From NCBI RefSeq assembly GCF_024756235.1, contig NZ_JANUGY010000015.1, positions 1 through 64,000 on the forward strand: 64,000 nucleotides of DNA. The letters are read 5' to 3'. The stretch is from Massilia kyonggiensis (GTDB taxonomy: Bacteria > Pseudomonadota > Gammaproteobacteria > Burkholderiales > Burkholderiaceae_D). A program made the position numbers and the translations under genes. Numbering within the stretch: position 1 is the first letter of the stretch; the number at the start of each line of letters is the position of its first letter. The notes beneath the pieces are model-generated. The model searched no databases. It was not told the origin of the DNA and saw only the letters and a program-made list of their open reading frames with translations. Shown one piece after another: positions 8,222-17,108 of the stretch.

Positions 8222-9414
8222 GATATCCCTGTTGTTGTTTGGATGGGTTGGTAATGCATGGTTCGGGTTCGGATCGCGCGCATGCCGACGGCGGCGATGG
8301 CGTACAGCAGGGCGACGGTCCAGAACATGGCGGACAGCGGCACCCACGCGAGTGCGAGGCCGCCCGCGCCGGCGCCGACCAGCGCACCGGCCTTGGCGGC
8401 GCCATTGCCGGCGCCGAGCACGCGGCCCTGCTGGTCGTCTTCCGCCTCGCGCGAAAGTAATCCGTAAAAAACGGGCAGCAGCGCGGCGAGGCATACGCCC
8501 CACAGCACGCGCGCCAGCACGAACACGGCGATGTTCGTGACAAGGGCCTGCACCGCGACGATGCCGACGCAGGCCCAGAGTATCCATTCGACCTGCGCGA
8601 GCACGAGCGTATGGGGCAGCCGCGCGAAGCGCCTTGCCCAGAACGGCGCGGCCACGCACAGGCCGAGCGCCGTGCCGGCATAGCACAGGCCCGTCACGCG
8701 GTTGGACACGTGCAGGACTTCGTCGGCATACAGGCCGAAGAACGTCTGCGGCATCATCTTCCCGGCCTGGACCAGCACGATGCCGAGCAGCAGGCCGTAG
8801 AGCCCGGCCGGCAGCGCCGCCTTCTGCTCACGCACACCGGGAGGTCGCGTGGCCAGCGGCGCGACGGCGGGCAGGACGAAGAAGGCCAGTGCCGCGCACA
8901 GCAGGCACGCGGCACCCGCCCAGGCATTCACGCTGGTGAAACCCTGGACATCGAACAGCCAGCCGCCGATCACCGGACCTGTCACGGAGCCGATGGCCGT
9001 CGCGGCCTGCAGCTGCGCCATCAGCGCGCCGCGCGCTTCCCGCGTCACGAGCCGGGCGCCGTAGGCCTGCGCCGCCGCGATGTAGCCGGCGAGGGCGCCC
9101 TGCAGCAGGCGCACGGACAGGATGACGGCCACGCTGTCCGTCGCCGCGATCCACCACTGCGTGGCGGCCAGCGCGAGCAGCGCGCGCAGCAGCATCGGCT
9201 TGTGGCCGACCCGGTCGCCCAGCCGGCCCCACCACGGCGTCGTGCACATCGCCATGGCCATCGGGCCCGCGTAGGCGATGGCGCTGACCCACGCCAGCGC
9301 GTGCGGCGACAGCTCGCCCAGGCGGCGCAGGTGCAGGGGCCAGAACGGGCCGCTCATCTCCATGGCGCCCATCGCCACGAGCTGCAGCGCGAACAGCCAG
9401 CGCGTGGTGGTCAT
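8218..9414 (-). CDS. MFS transporter, probable siderophore exporter
   Basis: This 398-residue protein has twelve predicted membrane helices. The MFS loop 2-3 signature appears as PWWGRLGDRVGHKPMLL, near residues 60-76. It lies between the siderophore synthetase and its receptor with four-base overlaps on both sides, so export of the newly made siderophore across the inner membrane is the natural role. LbtB of Legionella and related exporters hold the same position. Substrate assignment rests on context alone. Confidence 0.87.
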   Translation of the reverse strand: MTTTRWLFALQLVAMGAMEMSGPFWPLHLRRLGELSPHALAWVSAIAYAGPMAMAMCTTPWWGRLGDRVGHKPMLLRALLALAATQWWIAATDSVAVILSVRLLQGALAGYIAAAQAYGARLVTREARGALMAQLQAATAIGSVTGPVIGGWLFDVQGFTSVNAWAGAACLLCAALAFFVLPAVAPLATRPPGVREQKAALPAGLYGLLLGIVLVQAGKMMPQTFFGLYADEVLHVSNRVTGLCYAGTALGLCVAAPFWARRFARLPHTLVLAQVEWILWACVGIVAVQALVTNIAVFVLARVLWGVCLAALLPVFYGLLSREAEDDQQGRVLGAGNGAAKAGALVGAGAGGLALAWVPLSAMFWTVALLYAIAAVGMRAIRTRTMHYQPIQTTTGIS

Positions 9415-11261
9415 GCGAGCGGATTGGGCATGGTGCCGTGCACATCATCCTGCGTGTCGGACAGGCGCATGCGCAGGAAGGCTTTCGCGGGCCAGTCGTG
9501 CTCCAGCAGCGCCGCGCGTTCGGCGTGCCAGCGGGCCGCGTCGACCCGTGCGCGCACGGCGCTGAAGACGTTGTCGATTTCGCGCCGCAGCACGTCCCAG
9601 AAGTGATGCTCGGGATGGCCGTACGCGCGTGCCAGCAGCAGCGCCAGCTCGGACAGGTGGCACAGCAGCACGGCATGCAGCAGCTTGTCGCGCACCGGTT
9701 CGTCGTCGTCGTACACGGTGAAGCCGGCACGGTACGCGTCGAGTTGGAGGCCCGCGCCGCGCAGGGTGGGGCCGTGGATGCGCAGGTCGCCGAAGTCGCG
9801 CGCGAGCAGCTGCACGGGCGCGTAGTCGGCGTCCAGCATGATGAAGCTGTTCTGCTGGTGCGCCTCGAACGCGATGCCGTACACAAGATAGGCGGAGAGC
9901 AGCGCCGCCAGCACGGTCCGGGCGTGACGCTCGAAGTACGCGACGGCGCCCGCGGCATGGTCGCCGTAGGCCAGCGCGACGGCCTCCGTGACGAGCGGCC
10001 GGCCGCTGAACGGCGATTCCGCGAACAACGCGCCGACGGGGACGGGGAAGCGGGCACGGTCCGCCCTGGCCATCGGATTGGCGCGATACAGGATCGCGAG
10101 GTGGCGCGCGCGGTCGTCGTCGCCCTGCGGGTCGAGATAGTAGAGGCCGACGTCTTCGCGCACGATATCGAGCGTGCCGCCGAAGCCCGCCTCGCCGTCG
10201 AGGATCGTGGCGAGCAGGCGCGTGATGCGCGGTCCCATCACGGCGGACTTCGGCGACACCGTCCGCTGCACGCTGGTCAGGCGCAGCGATACCGGCAGCT
10301 TCAGGTGCGGCAAGGTCGGCGAGCCGGCCGGGACGACGGTGCGGAACGACATGGTCGGCGTCGCGTCGAGCGCCGTGTCGTCGGGCAGCAGCAGGTCGCC
10401 GCGCGCGATCTCGGCCGCGAATTTTTCCGGGATCACGCGGCCGGCCTGGAACGGGTGCAGCGGCAGCGGGAGCCAGTCCGACGGCGACTTGCCCAGCGCC
10501 GCCAGGGCCACTTTCCAGCGCAGCAGCGCCTGCGGGAAGTGCCGGCCGAACCATGCGAGGTAGTCACCGTCGCCGGTCGAGAAGGTCACGTGCGCCTTGT
10601 CCGCGCGGAGCGCCGCCAGCGGCACGGACAGCGTCGGCTGGAATTCCGGCGACAGGGCCGTGACCTCGTCCGCGGACAGCCCCAGCTTCGTCTTGAACGT
10701 GGGATGCCACGGGTGGCCCAGCGTGCCCCACTGTTCCAGCAGCAGGGCGGGATTCGCGTGGTTCGACTGGCGCAGCGCGGCGATGAAATGCACATCGGCC
10801 GCGCCCAGTTCGGCGCGCAGCGCCCGCGCCCAGCCGCGGCGGTAGCTCAGGCACAGGACGTCGTTGGCGAGACTGTTGTCGAGTTCGTGGATGAGCCGTT
10901 GCAGGTCCGCGCCCTGGCCCGGCAGGGAAGGCGCCACGCAGGCCAGCAGCGCCGACGCGTGCACGACCGGCTGCGGCCGTTCCCCGGTCGCGTAGTACGA
11001 CACGCCACCGGCCAGCCGGCAATCGCCGATGCGGCCGAGGCTCAATCCCTCGAAGCGCAGCATGCCCTGTTGCGCCCACAGCGGCAGCCACGATACCGCG
11101 CCTTCCGTGATCAACTGGTCCCGGTTCAGGAGGCCTTCGCGGAACAGGGCCTGCAATGTTCGCTGCAGGCTGCGCCGGCGGGCGTCGGACGAGGCCAGCT
11201 CGGCGGCAACGGCGTCCAGGGAGTGATCGACGGGGTTGAGCAGTTTCGGTATCGCGTTCAT
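9411..11261 (-). CDS. IucA/IucC-family NRPS-independent siderophore (NIS) synthetase
   Basis: This 616-residue enzyme adenylates a carboxylate such as citrate with ATP and couples it to an amine or alcohol. The family core is clear: GHPWHPTFKTKLGL near residues 182-195, SFRTVVP and HLKLPVSLRLTSVQRTVSP in the middle, and EAHQQNSF plus ARDFGDLRIHGP in the C-terminal half that holds the acceptor site. It is the first gene of an operon with an MFS exporter and a TonB receptor, overlapping the exporter by four bases, with Fur-box-like repeats upstream. There is no hydroxylase, decarboxylase or second synthetase nearby, which fits a simple product such as rhizoferrin (two citrates on putrescine). 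That product is inferred. Confidence 0.92.
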   Translation of the reverse strand: MNAIPKLLNPVDHSLDAVAAELASSDARRRSLQRTLQALFREGLLNRDQLITEGAVSWLPLWAQQGMLRFEGLSLGRIGDCRLAGGVSYYATGERPQPVVHASALLACVAPSLPGQGADLQRLIHELDNSLANDVLCLSYRRGWARALRAELGAADVHFIAALRQSNHANPALLLEQWGTLGHPWHPTFKTKLGLSADEVTALSPEFQPTLSVPLAALRADKAHVTFSTGDGDYLAWFGRHFPQALLRWKVALAALGKSPSDWLPLPLHPFQAGRVIPEKFAAEIARGDLLLPDDTALDATPTMSFRTVVPAGSPTLPHLKLPVSLRLTSVQRTVSPKSAVMGPRITRLLATILDGEAGFGGTLDIVREDVGLYYLDPQGDDDRARHLAILYRANPMARADRARFPVPVGALFAESPFSGRPLVTEAVALAYGDHAAGAVAYFERHARTVLAALLSAYLVYGIAFEAHQQNSFIMLDADYAPVQLLARDFGDLRIHGPTLRGAGLQLDAYRAGFTVYDDDEPVRDKLLHAVLLCHLSELALLLARAYGHPEHHFWDVLRREIDNVFSAVRARVDAARWHAERAALLEHDWPAKAFLRMRLSDTQDDVHGTMPNPLA

Positions 11262-11300
11262 AAGCTTGCCTTCTCAATAACGACGGGAACGAAGCATAAC

Positions 11301-11331
11301 GTAAACGCGAATCATTCTCAATACCATTCTC
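11301..11331 (-). promoter_or_regulatory. Two overlapping Fur-box-like sites upstream of the siderophore operon
   Basis: On the minus strand, GAGAATGATTCGCGTTTAC (11301-11319) and GAGAATGGTATTGAGAATG (11313-11331) each match the 19-bp Fur consensus at about 12 positions by eye and overlap by seven bases. They lie 40 to 70 bases before the synthetase ATG. Iron repression of the three-gene operon is expected. Confidence 0.7.
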
Positions 11332-11382
11332 AACTTTGCCCGGCATGGATCATTGCGCGGCGCGTATGTTATGGTTGCGCCG

Positions 11383-12276
11383 ATGAACACCCGATCCAAC
11401 GGCGGCTACGTCGGCCGCTTCGCTCCATCGCCCACGGGCCCGCTGCACGCGGGGTCGCTGGTCGCCGCACTGGCCAGTTATCTCGATGCGCGCGCCCACC
11501 ACGGCACCTGGCTGATCCGTATCGAAGACATCGACGAGGGCCGCAGCGTGCCTGGGGCCGCCGAGGAAATCCTCGACCTGTTGCACCGCCTCGGCATGGA
11601 TTCCGACCGCGAGGTCGTATGGCAGAGCCGCCGCAAGCATCTGTACGAGGCGGCATACGACCGCCTGGCCGGTCACGTCTACCCGTGCGGCTGCAACCGC
11701 CGCGAGATCGCCGACTCGCGCCTGGGCTTCGCGCCCGACGGCGCCGCCATCTACCCGGGCACGTGCCGCCACGGCCTCGCGCCGGGCCGCAGTCCGCGCA
11801 GCCTGCGCCTGCGCGTGCCGGCGGCGGGGGAGGACGTCATCACCTTCCAGGACCGCGTGGCCGGCGTCGTCACGCAGCGGCTGGCCAGCGAATCGGGCGA
11901 TTTCGTTTTGAAACGCGCGGACGGCTACTGGGCGTACCAGCTGGCGGTCGTCGTCGACGATGCGGAGCAGGGCGTGACGGACGTCGTGCGCGGCGCCGAC
12001 CTGCTCGATTCGACGCCGCGCCAGATCTTCCTGCAGCGGCTGTTGAAGGTACCGACGCCGCGCTACCTGCACGTGCCGGTGGTGCGCAATGCGGATGGCG
12101 AAAAGCTGTCGAAGCAGACGGGGGCGCTGGCCGTGCGGCCGGGGGACGAGGCGGGTGCCGTGGCCGCGTTGCGGCAGGCGGCGGGGTTTCTGGGGCTGGA
12201 AGTGGGCGAGCCCAAGTCGCTGGATGCATTCTGGCGGGTTGCGGTGCCCGCGTGGGCTGCGTTGCATCGCGATTGA
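11383..12276 (+). CDS. gluQ: Glutamyl-Q tRNA(Asp) synthetase
   Basis: This truncated paralogue of GluRS charges glutamate onto the queuosine base at position 34 of tRNA-Asp instead of onto a tRNA 3' end. At 297 residues it has the catalytic Rossmann domain but lacks the anticodon-binding domain. Visible are the class I motif FAPSPTGPLHAGSL (13-26), the zinc-site cysteines YPCGCNRR and YPGTCRHG, and the KMSKS equivalent EKLSKQTG near the C-terminus. The ATG at 11383 is preferred over upstream TTG/ATG codons because it sits the usual distance before the first motif. The stop codon is inside a 9-bp hairpin shared with the converging CHRD gene. Confidence 0.93.
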   Translation: MNTRSNGGYVGRFAPSPTGPLHAGSLVAALASYLDARAHHGTWLIRIEDIDEGRSVPGAAEEILDLLHRLGMDSDREVVWQSRRKHLYEAAYDRLAGHVYPCGCNRREIADSRLGFAPDGAAIYPGTCRHGLAPGRSPRSLRLRVPAAGEDVITFQDRVAGVVTQRLASESGDFVLKRADGYWAYQLAVVVDDAEQGVTDVVRGADLLDSTPRQIFLQRLLKVPTPRYLHVPVVRNADGEKLSKQTGALAVRPGDEAGAVAALRQAAGFLGLEVGEPKSLDAFWRVAVPAWAALHRD

Positions 12277-12294
12277 CGCCTCCCCGCGTCAATC
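12271..12294. terminator. Hairpin between convergent gluQ and the CHRD gene
   Basis: A perfect 9-bp inverted repeat GATTGACGC / GCGTCAATC encloses a six-base loop and includes the gluQ stop codon. There is no T run on either side, so it may be a bidirectional transcript-end hairpin, but intrinsic termination is uncertain. Confidence 0.45.
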
Positions 12295-12301
12295 AGACAT
12301 C

Positions 12302-12898
12302 TCACACCATCGGCCGCCTCCGGCTCATCCACATCAACCCGGCGAGACCGACCGCCAGCATCGACCACTCGGCCGTTTCCGGCACGGGCGGTGCGGCGAC
12401 CAGCCAGCCGCGGATTTCCCCGTTCGGATACAGATTCGTGTGGATGTTGACATAGGCTTCGTTGGCGTTGATGGCGTCGATGAGGGCCGTTTCGGCACTC
12501 GACGCCGTGCCGCCGTGCGCGCTCACGAAGGCGGGATCCCAGGACATCTCGTCATCCAGCGCGATGGCGTTGCTGTAGGTGCCGGCGTGCACGCCCGTCG
12601 GAAAGTCCTGGAACGGCAACGCCACGGGCGCCACGCCCGTGAAGGCCGTGCCGGTGCAGCAATGGATGTGGGCATCGGTCGTGGTGCCGTCCAGGTCGCG
12701 GAACGGCATGTCGACGAACATTTCCTTGCCTGCCAGGTCGATCGTCACGAGGCTGGTGCCGGGCGAGGCATTGGGCGGGCTTTCCAGCGCCCCGCTGGCG
12801 ACGGCCCGGTAGCTCGGGTCGGCCGGCGCGGCAACGGCGGGCACGGCAATGGCGGTCGAGGCCGCCGCCAGTGCGAGTAGGGACAGAACACGTTTCAT
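12302..12898 (-). CDS. CHRD-domain exported protein with PEP-CTERM-like sorting tail
   Basis: This is a 198-residue secreted protein. Residues 1-24 form a Sec signal (cut near AVA-APA). The centre is a CHRD (chordin-type) domain, with DAHIHCCTG and the closing VNIHTNLYPNGEIRGWL typical of bacterial members. The last 25 residues are a tripartite sorting signal: a VPETAEW segment (VPE in place of PEP), a hydrophobic helix, and SRRRP. Such tails are recognised by exosortase systems that work with extracellular polysaccharide. No exosortase gene lies in this window. The gene is transcribed alone, convergent with gluQ. Confidence 0.85.
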   Translation of the reverse strand: MKRVLSLLALAAASTAIAVPAVAAPADPSYRAVASGALESPPNASPGTSLVTIDLAGKEMFVDMPFRDLDGTTTDAHIHCCTGTAFTGVAPVALPFQDFPTGVHAGTYSNAIALDDEMSWDPAFVSAHGGTASSAETALIDAINANEAYVNIHTNLYPNGEIRGWLVAAPPVPETAEWSMLAVGLAGLMWMSRRRPMV

Positions 12899-13072
12899 GG
12901 AATACCTCCTGTTGAGCAAAAGTCTGCGCGCACCCCGTCCTGGGGCGCTGCCCAAAAACTTAGCACCGAAGACTTGAGCGGCCTCACACCATACGGCTGA
13001 GATAATGCCCGTGGGCGACTGAGATTCGGAAAGGTTGGCATAATCGCCAACTAACCCGAACTGAGTCCATTC

Positions 13073-14035
13073 ATGCGCTATCTTTACAGCATCTTTACGT
13101 TTCTCACTATTTCCTCGATCGCCCACGCCCAGGACGCGTCCCTGCTGGCCGGCGCCATGCGCGCCGACACGGATGCCGGCAATACCTCGTTCGCCGTCAA
13201 CGTCGGCTATACGCAGCACCTGCACAAGTATTTTTCGGTAAGTGCCGATTACCTCAACGAGGGCCATCCGAAGTTCCATCACCGCGACGGCCTCGGCGCC
13301 CAGCTGTGGGCGCATACGGCGATCCCGGAACGGGGCTGGTCGTTTGGCGCCGGCTTCGGTCCCTACTATTACTTCGATACGACGACGGGGAACGGGTCCT
13401 TCGGCGACTACCGCAACGAGCACGGCTGGGGCCAGCTGATGAGCCTGAACGCGATCTACCACCTGCACTCGCGCGCCTACGTCGAAGCCCGCCTCTCGCA
13501 CACGCACGGCATCACGTCGCACGACAGCACGATGCTGATGGTCGGCATGGGTTATGAACTGGGCAGCGTGCCGCGCGCGATCCGGCTGGAAAATGCGGAC
13601 CGCGGCGACAACCTCGTCATGCTGCTCGCGGGCCGCTCGATCGTGAACAGTTTTAAGTCCGAAACGTCGACGTCGACGGGCCTGGAGTATCGGCGCACGT
13701 TCACGCCGAACATCGAGGGCAGCGTCATCCTGATGAATGAAGGAAAAGTGGATGCGGCCGAGCGCAAGGGCGTCTCGGCGCAGGTGTGGCTGCTGCGTCC
13801 GTTCACCGAGCGCACGGTGCTGGAGATGGGCTTCGGTGCCTACGCCATGCGCGACCAGCTGGACCGCACCGATCCTCACGCCGAGCGCGAGAGCCACGTG
13901 GCGCCGATCGCGTCGATCGGCATGCGCTATCGCATCGACGACCACTGGCGCGCGCAGCTCACGTGGAGCCGCGTCATCACGAATTACGAGCGCGATTCCG
14001 ACGTCTTCCTGCTCGGCGCCGGCTACGCGTTCTGA
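13073..14035 (+). CDS. Outer-membrane beta-barrel protein with internal duplication
   Basis: This 320-residue protein has a signal peptide (1-19, cut after AHA) and alternating amphipathic strands ending in GAGYAF, a typical outer-membrane C-terminus. Its two halves resemble each other: residues about 24-165 and 187-320 share the order LLAG..., NEG followed by a charged gap, AQ(L/V)W, ER followed by a Gly-aromatic strand, and closing strands ending MVGMGYEL and LLGAGYAF. Each half resembles a small eight-stranded barrel of the PagL/OmpW size. Function is unknown. The gene is isolated, convergent with the DUF421 gene seven bases away. Confidence 0.7.
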   Translation: MRYLYSIFTFLTISSIAHAQDASLLAGAMRADTDAGNTSFAVNVGYTQHLHKYFSVSADYLNEGHPKFHHRDGLGAQLWAHTAIPERGWSFGAGFGPYYYFDTTTGNGSFGDYRNEHGWGQLMSLNAIYHLHSRAYVEARLSHTHGITSHDSTMLMVGMGYELGSVPRAIRLENADRGDNLVMLLAGRSIVNSFKSETSTSTGLEYRRTFTPNIEGSVILMNEGKVDAAERKGVSAQVWLLRPFTERTVLEMGFGAYAMRDQLDRTDPHAERESHVAPIASIGMRYRIDDHWRAQLTWSRVITNYERDSDVFLLGAGYAF

Positions 14036-14042
14036 GCGCCGC

Positions 14043-14528
14043 TCAGGTGCGCACCGGATCCGTCGCCAGCGGCCGCTTCATGATCGTGATGCTGCCGTCG
14101 GCTTCGAGGAAGGCGCACTGCATCTCGTGCTGCGCGCAATCGGCCTGGCGCAGGGCCTGCCGGATGTCCGACTCGCCCACGCGGTTGCGGCGCATGACCT
14201 TGTCGAAGAACACGCCATTCCGGCCGATGAGCAGCGAGTCGCCGTCCAGCAGGGATTCCATGCGATGGCTGTTGGCCGCGAGCATCCCGACGGCCGCGTT
14301 CAGCACGAGCAGCGTGGCCGCGATGATCAGGCCGCCACTGACGGAATCGTCGCCGCCGGACAGTCCGTTCGACACGGATTCCGACAACAGCATCACCACG
14401 AGCAGGTCGAACGGCGTCAGCTGGCTGATCGTGCGCCGTCCGGACAATCGCACCATGACGAGCAGGGCGATGTAGACCAGCGCGCCCCGCGCAATAAATT
14501 CCCACCAGGGAAGATCCATATCGAACAT
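14043..14528 (-). CDS. DUF421 (YetF-type) membrane protein
   Basis: This 161-residue protein has three N-terminal membrane helices (about residues 11-28, 43-60 and 68-88) followed by a small cytoplasmic alpha/beta domain. The LSGRRTISQLTPFDLLVVMLLSE region and the later NRVGESDIRQALRQ match the YetF/YcaP family of unknown function. The ATG at 14528 has an AGAGAGG ribosome site and puts the first helix at the N-terminus; a frame extending ten codons further has no such site. It is transcribed alone. Confidence 0.82.
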   Translation of the reverse strand: MFDMDLPWWEFIARGALVYIALLVMVRLSGRRTISQLTPFDLLVVMLLSESVSNGLSGGDDSVSGGLIIAATLLVLNAAVGMLAANSHRMESLLDGDSLLIGRNGVFFDKVMRRNRVGESDIRQALRQADCAQHEMQCAFLEADGSITIMKRPLATDPVRT

Positions 14529-14613
14529 AGCGGCCTCTCTGGAATGCAGCGGATGCATCCATCGTAATGACGGGGCCGGCGGCTGACTGTTCGGTGGGGA
14601 ACGTAGCGGGGCT

Positions 14614-15321
14614 CTACAGCTTGCCGATCTGCCGGTCGATGGCCTTGCGCGCCCGTTCGCTGCGTTCGCTGTAGCGGTCCGTCAGGTAATCGGTGCGGCC
14701 GTGCAGCAGCAGCGTGAATTTGTAGAGCTCTTCCATCACGTCGACGACGCGGTCGTAGTAGGCCGACGGGCGCATGCGGCCGGCGTCGTCGAACTCCTTG
14801 TACGCCATCGGCACGGAGGACTGGTTCGGGATCGTGAACATGCGCATCCAGCGTCCCAGCAGGCGCAAGGTGTTGACCACGTTGAACGATTGCGAGCCGC
14901 CGCAGACCTGCATCACGGCGAGCGTGCGTCCCTGGCTGGGCCGCACCGCGCCTTGCTCCAGCGGGATCCAGTCGATCTGGTTCTTCATGACGGCCGTGAC
15001 GGCGCCGTGGCGCTCCGGGCTGCACCACACCTGGCCCTCGGACCACAGGCACAGTTCGCGCAGCTCGACGACCTTCGGGTGCGTCTCGGGCACGCTGCCC
15101 ACCATCGGCAATTCCATCGGATCGAAGATTTTGACCTCGGCGCCGAAGTGTTCGAGGATGCGCGCCGCCTCGTACGTGAGGAAGCGGCTGAACGAGCGCT
15201 CGCGCAGCGAGCCGTACAGCATCAGGATGCGTGGCGGATGATCGAGGCTGCCGACGGGTTCCAGTCTGGCTTGCGTCGGCACGTCGAGGCGTTCGAAGTC
15301 GATGTTGGGGAGGTTGTCCAT
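14614..15321 (-). CDS. arsH: Arsenic resistance NADPH-dependent FMN oxidoreductase ArsH
   Basis: ArsH oxidises trivalent methylated and aromatic arsenicals to the less toxic pentavalent forms. The 235-residue protein has the flavodoxin-like FMN loop LMLYGSLRERSFSR (33-46), the ArsH-specific segments WSEGQVWCSPERHG and QVCGGSQSFNVVN, and the C-terminal LTDRYSER. It is the last gene of arsRCBH, 13 bases after the arsB stop, and so under ArsR control. The match to the family is strong throughout. Confidence 0.95.
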   Translation of the reverse strand: MDNLPNIDFERLDVPTQARLEPVGSLDHPPRILMLYGSLRERSFSRFLTYEAARILEHFGAEVKIFDPMELPMVGSVPETHPKVVELRELCLWSEGQVWCSPERHGAVTAVMKNQIDWIPLEQGAVRPSQGRTLAVMQVCGGSQSFNVVNTLRLLGRWMRMFTIPNQSSVPMAYKEFDDAGRMRPSAYYDRVVDVMEELYKFTLLLHGRTDYLTDRYSERSERARKAIDRQIGKL

Positions 15322-15334
15322 GATGGGGTCCGTG

Positions 15335-16615
15335 TCAGGAAAGCCGCAGCGCCAGCGCGGCCAGCGTCACGAGCAGGATCGGCAGGGTCAGTACGATGCC
15401 GGTGCGGAAGTACTGGCCCCAGGAAATGCGAATGCCCTTGTCCGCCAGCACGTGCAGCCACAGCAGCGTGGCCAGGCTGCCGATGGGCGTGATTTTCGGA
15501 CCGAGGTCGCAGCCGATCACGTTGGCATACACCATCGCCTCGCGCACGGCGCCCGTGGCCGGGACGGCGTCGATCGCCAGTGCGCCGACCAGCACGGTGG
15601 GCATGTTGTTCATGATGGACGACAGCAAGGCGGTCGCGAAGCCGGTGCCGAGTGCGGCGCCCCACGTACCGTGGGCCGCGCTGCGTCCCAGCAGCGCCGT
15701 CAGGCCGTCCGTGAGGCCCGCGTTGCGCAGGCCGTAGACCACGAGGTACATCCCCAGCGAGAACACGACGACCTGCCACGGCGCGCCCTTGAGCACGGCG
15801 CGTACGGAAATGACGTGGCCGCGCCCCGCGACGGCCAGCAGCACGAGCGCGCCCGTCGCCGCCACGGCGCTGATCGGCACGCCTGCATGTTCGAGCCAGA
15901 AGAAACCGGCCAGCAGCAGCGCCAGCACGTACCAGCCGGCGACGAAGGTCGCGCGGTCGCGGATTGCCTCGGCCGGGCGTTTCAGCTGGGCGACGTCGTA
16001 GCGGGCGGGCAGGTCGCGGCCGAAGTACGCGAGGAGCGCGGCGAGCGTCGCCAGCACCGCGACGACATCGACCGGCACCATGACGGCCGCGTAGCGTGCG
16101 AAACCGATGCCGAAGTAATCCGCGGACACGATGTTGACGAGGTTGGACACGACCAGCGGCAGGCTGGACGTGTCGGCGATGAAGCCGGCCGCCATCACGC
16201 ACGCGAGCGTGGCGCGCGGCGGGAAGCGCAGCGCGGCCAGCATCGCGATGACGATCGGCGTGAGGATCAGCGCCGCGCCATCGTTCGCGAACAGCGCCGC
16301 GACCGCCGCGCCGAGCAGCACCAGCAGCACGAACAGGCGCCGGCCGTGACCGCCTCCCCAGCGCGCGACGTGCAGCGCGGCCCATTCGAAGAATCCCGCG
16401 CGGTCGAGCAGGAGGCTGATGACGATGATCGAGACGAAGGCGCCGGTGGCGTTCCAGACGATGTGCCAGACGACAGGGATATCGTCCACGCGGATCACGC
16501 CCGCGAGCAGCGCGACGGCGGCACCGGCGGCCGCGCTCCAGCCGATGCCGAGACCGCGCGGCTGCCAGATGACGAGGACGAGCGTGGCGAGAAAGATGAG
16601 TAGCGCCGGCAGCAT
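15335..16615 (-). CDS. arsB: Arsenite efflux permease ArsB
   Basis: This 426-residue inner-membrane carrier of the ArsB/NhaD ion-transporter superfamily exports arsenite and antimonite using the proton gradient. It has about twelve helices, the conserved LFANDGAALILTPIV segment near residue 110, ADTSSLPLVVSNLVNIVSADYF, and the late SSIMNNMPTVL and NVIGCDLGPKITPIGSLATLLWLH stretches that define ArsB as opposed to Acr3. Its ATG overlaps the arsC stop (TGATG), indicating translational coupling. No ArsA ATPase is present, so it works as a secondary carrier. Confidence 0.95.
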   Translation of the reverse strand: MLPALLIFLATLVLVIWQPRGLGIGWSAAAGAAVALLAGVIRVDDIPVVWHIVWNATGAFVSIIVISLLLDRAGFFEWAALHVARWGGGHGRRLFVLLVLLGAAVAALFANDGAALILTPIVIAMLAALRFPPRATLACVMAAGFIADTSSLPLVVSNLVNIVSADYFGIGFARYAAVMVPVDVVAVLATLAALLAYFGRDLPARYDVAQLKRPAEAIRDRATFVAGWYVLALLLAGFFWLEHAGVPISAVAATGALVLLAVAGRGHVISVRAVLKGAPWQVVVFSLGMYLVVYGLRNAGLTDGLTALLGRSAAHGTWGAALGTGFATALLSSIMNNMPTVLVGALAIDAVPATGAVREAMVYANVIGCDLGPKITPIGSLATLLWLHVLADKGIRISWGQYFRTGIVLTLPILLVTLAALALRLS

Positions 16616-17094
16616 CACGGTGCGATGCCGCCGATGCGATCGAGCTCGGTCTTGAAGGCCGCGCGGTCGGCGGCCAGCCGGTCGAGCGGCAGCGCCAGGA
16701 ACGCCTCGATGCGGGCGCGCAGGATCGCGTAAGCCTGCTCGAACGCGGCATCGATCTCGGCGTCCGTGCCGGAGACGTGGCTCGGATCCTCGACGCCCCA
16801 GTGCGTGCGCAGTACCGGGCCGAGGTAGGCCGGGCAGGTTTCTCCGGCGGCGCTGTCGCACACGGTGACGACGATGTCCGGCGTGACGGGGAGATCGTCC
16901 CACGACTTGCTGTAATAGCCATCGGTCGGGATGCCCTTGTCGGCCAGCAGGGCGAGCGCGCGTGCGTTCAGCCGGCCCGTCGGGTGGCTGCCGGCGCTGA
17001 GGGCGTGCCAGCCGGCGGGGGCCAGGTGGTTGAAGACGGCTTCGCTGATGAGCGAGCGGCAGGAGTTGCCGGTGCAGAGGAAGAGTACGTTCAT
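16615..17094 (-). CDS. arsC: Arsenate reductase, thioredoxin-coupled low-molecular-weight phosphatase type
   Basis: The protein reduces arsenate to arsenite so that ArsB can export it. It is 159 residues and belongs to the LMW tyrosine phosphatase class: the P-loop CTGNSCRS (C-x5-R) lies at about residues 8-15, and the later cysteine pair VCDSAAGETCP supplies the relay thiols reduced by thioredoxin. It is unrelated to the glutaredoxin-linked E. coli ArsC. The ATG at 17094 starts directly at MNVLFLCTGN; a TTG 21 bases upstream is possible but would overlap arsR. Second gene of arsRCBH. Confidence 0.94.
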   Translation of the reverse strand: MNVLFLCTGNSCRSLISEAVFNHLAPAGWHALSAGSHPTGRLNARALALLADKGIPTDGYYSKSWDDLPVTPDIVVTVCDSAAGETCPAYLGPVLRTHWGVEDPSHVSGTDAEIDAAFEQAYAILRARIEAFLALPLDRLAADRAAFKTELDRIGGIAP

Positions 17095-17108
17095 GGTGAT
17101 GTGGGATG

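Noticed and set aside
9438..12455. A 1005-codon plus-strand frame across the siderophore synthetase and gluQ
   Set aside because: It lies opposite a clear NIS synthetase and then out of frame with gluQ; the product is low complexity and Arg-rich.
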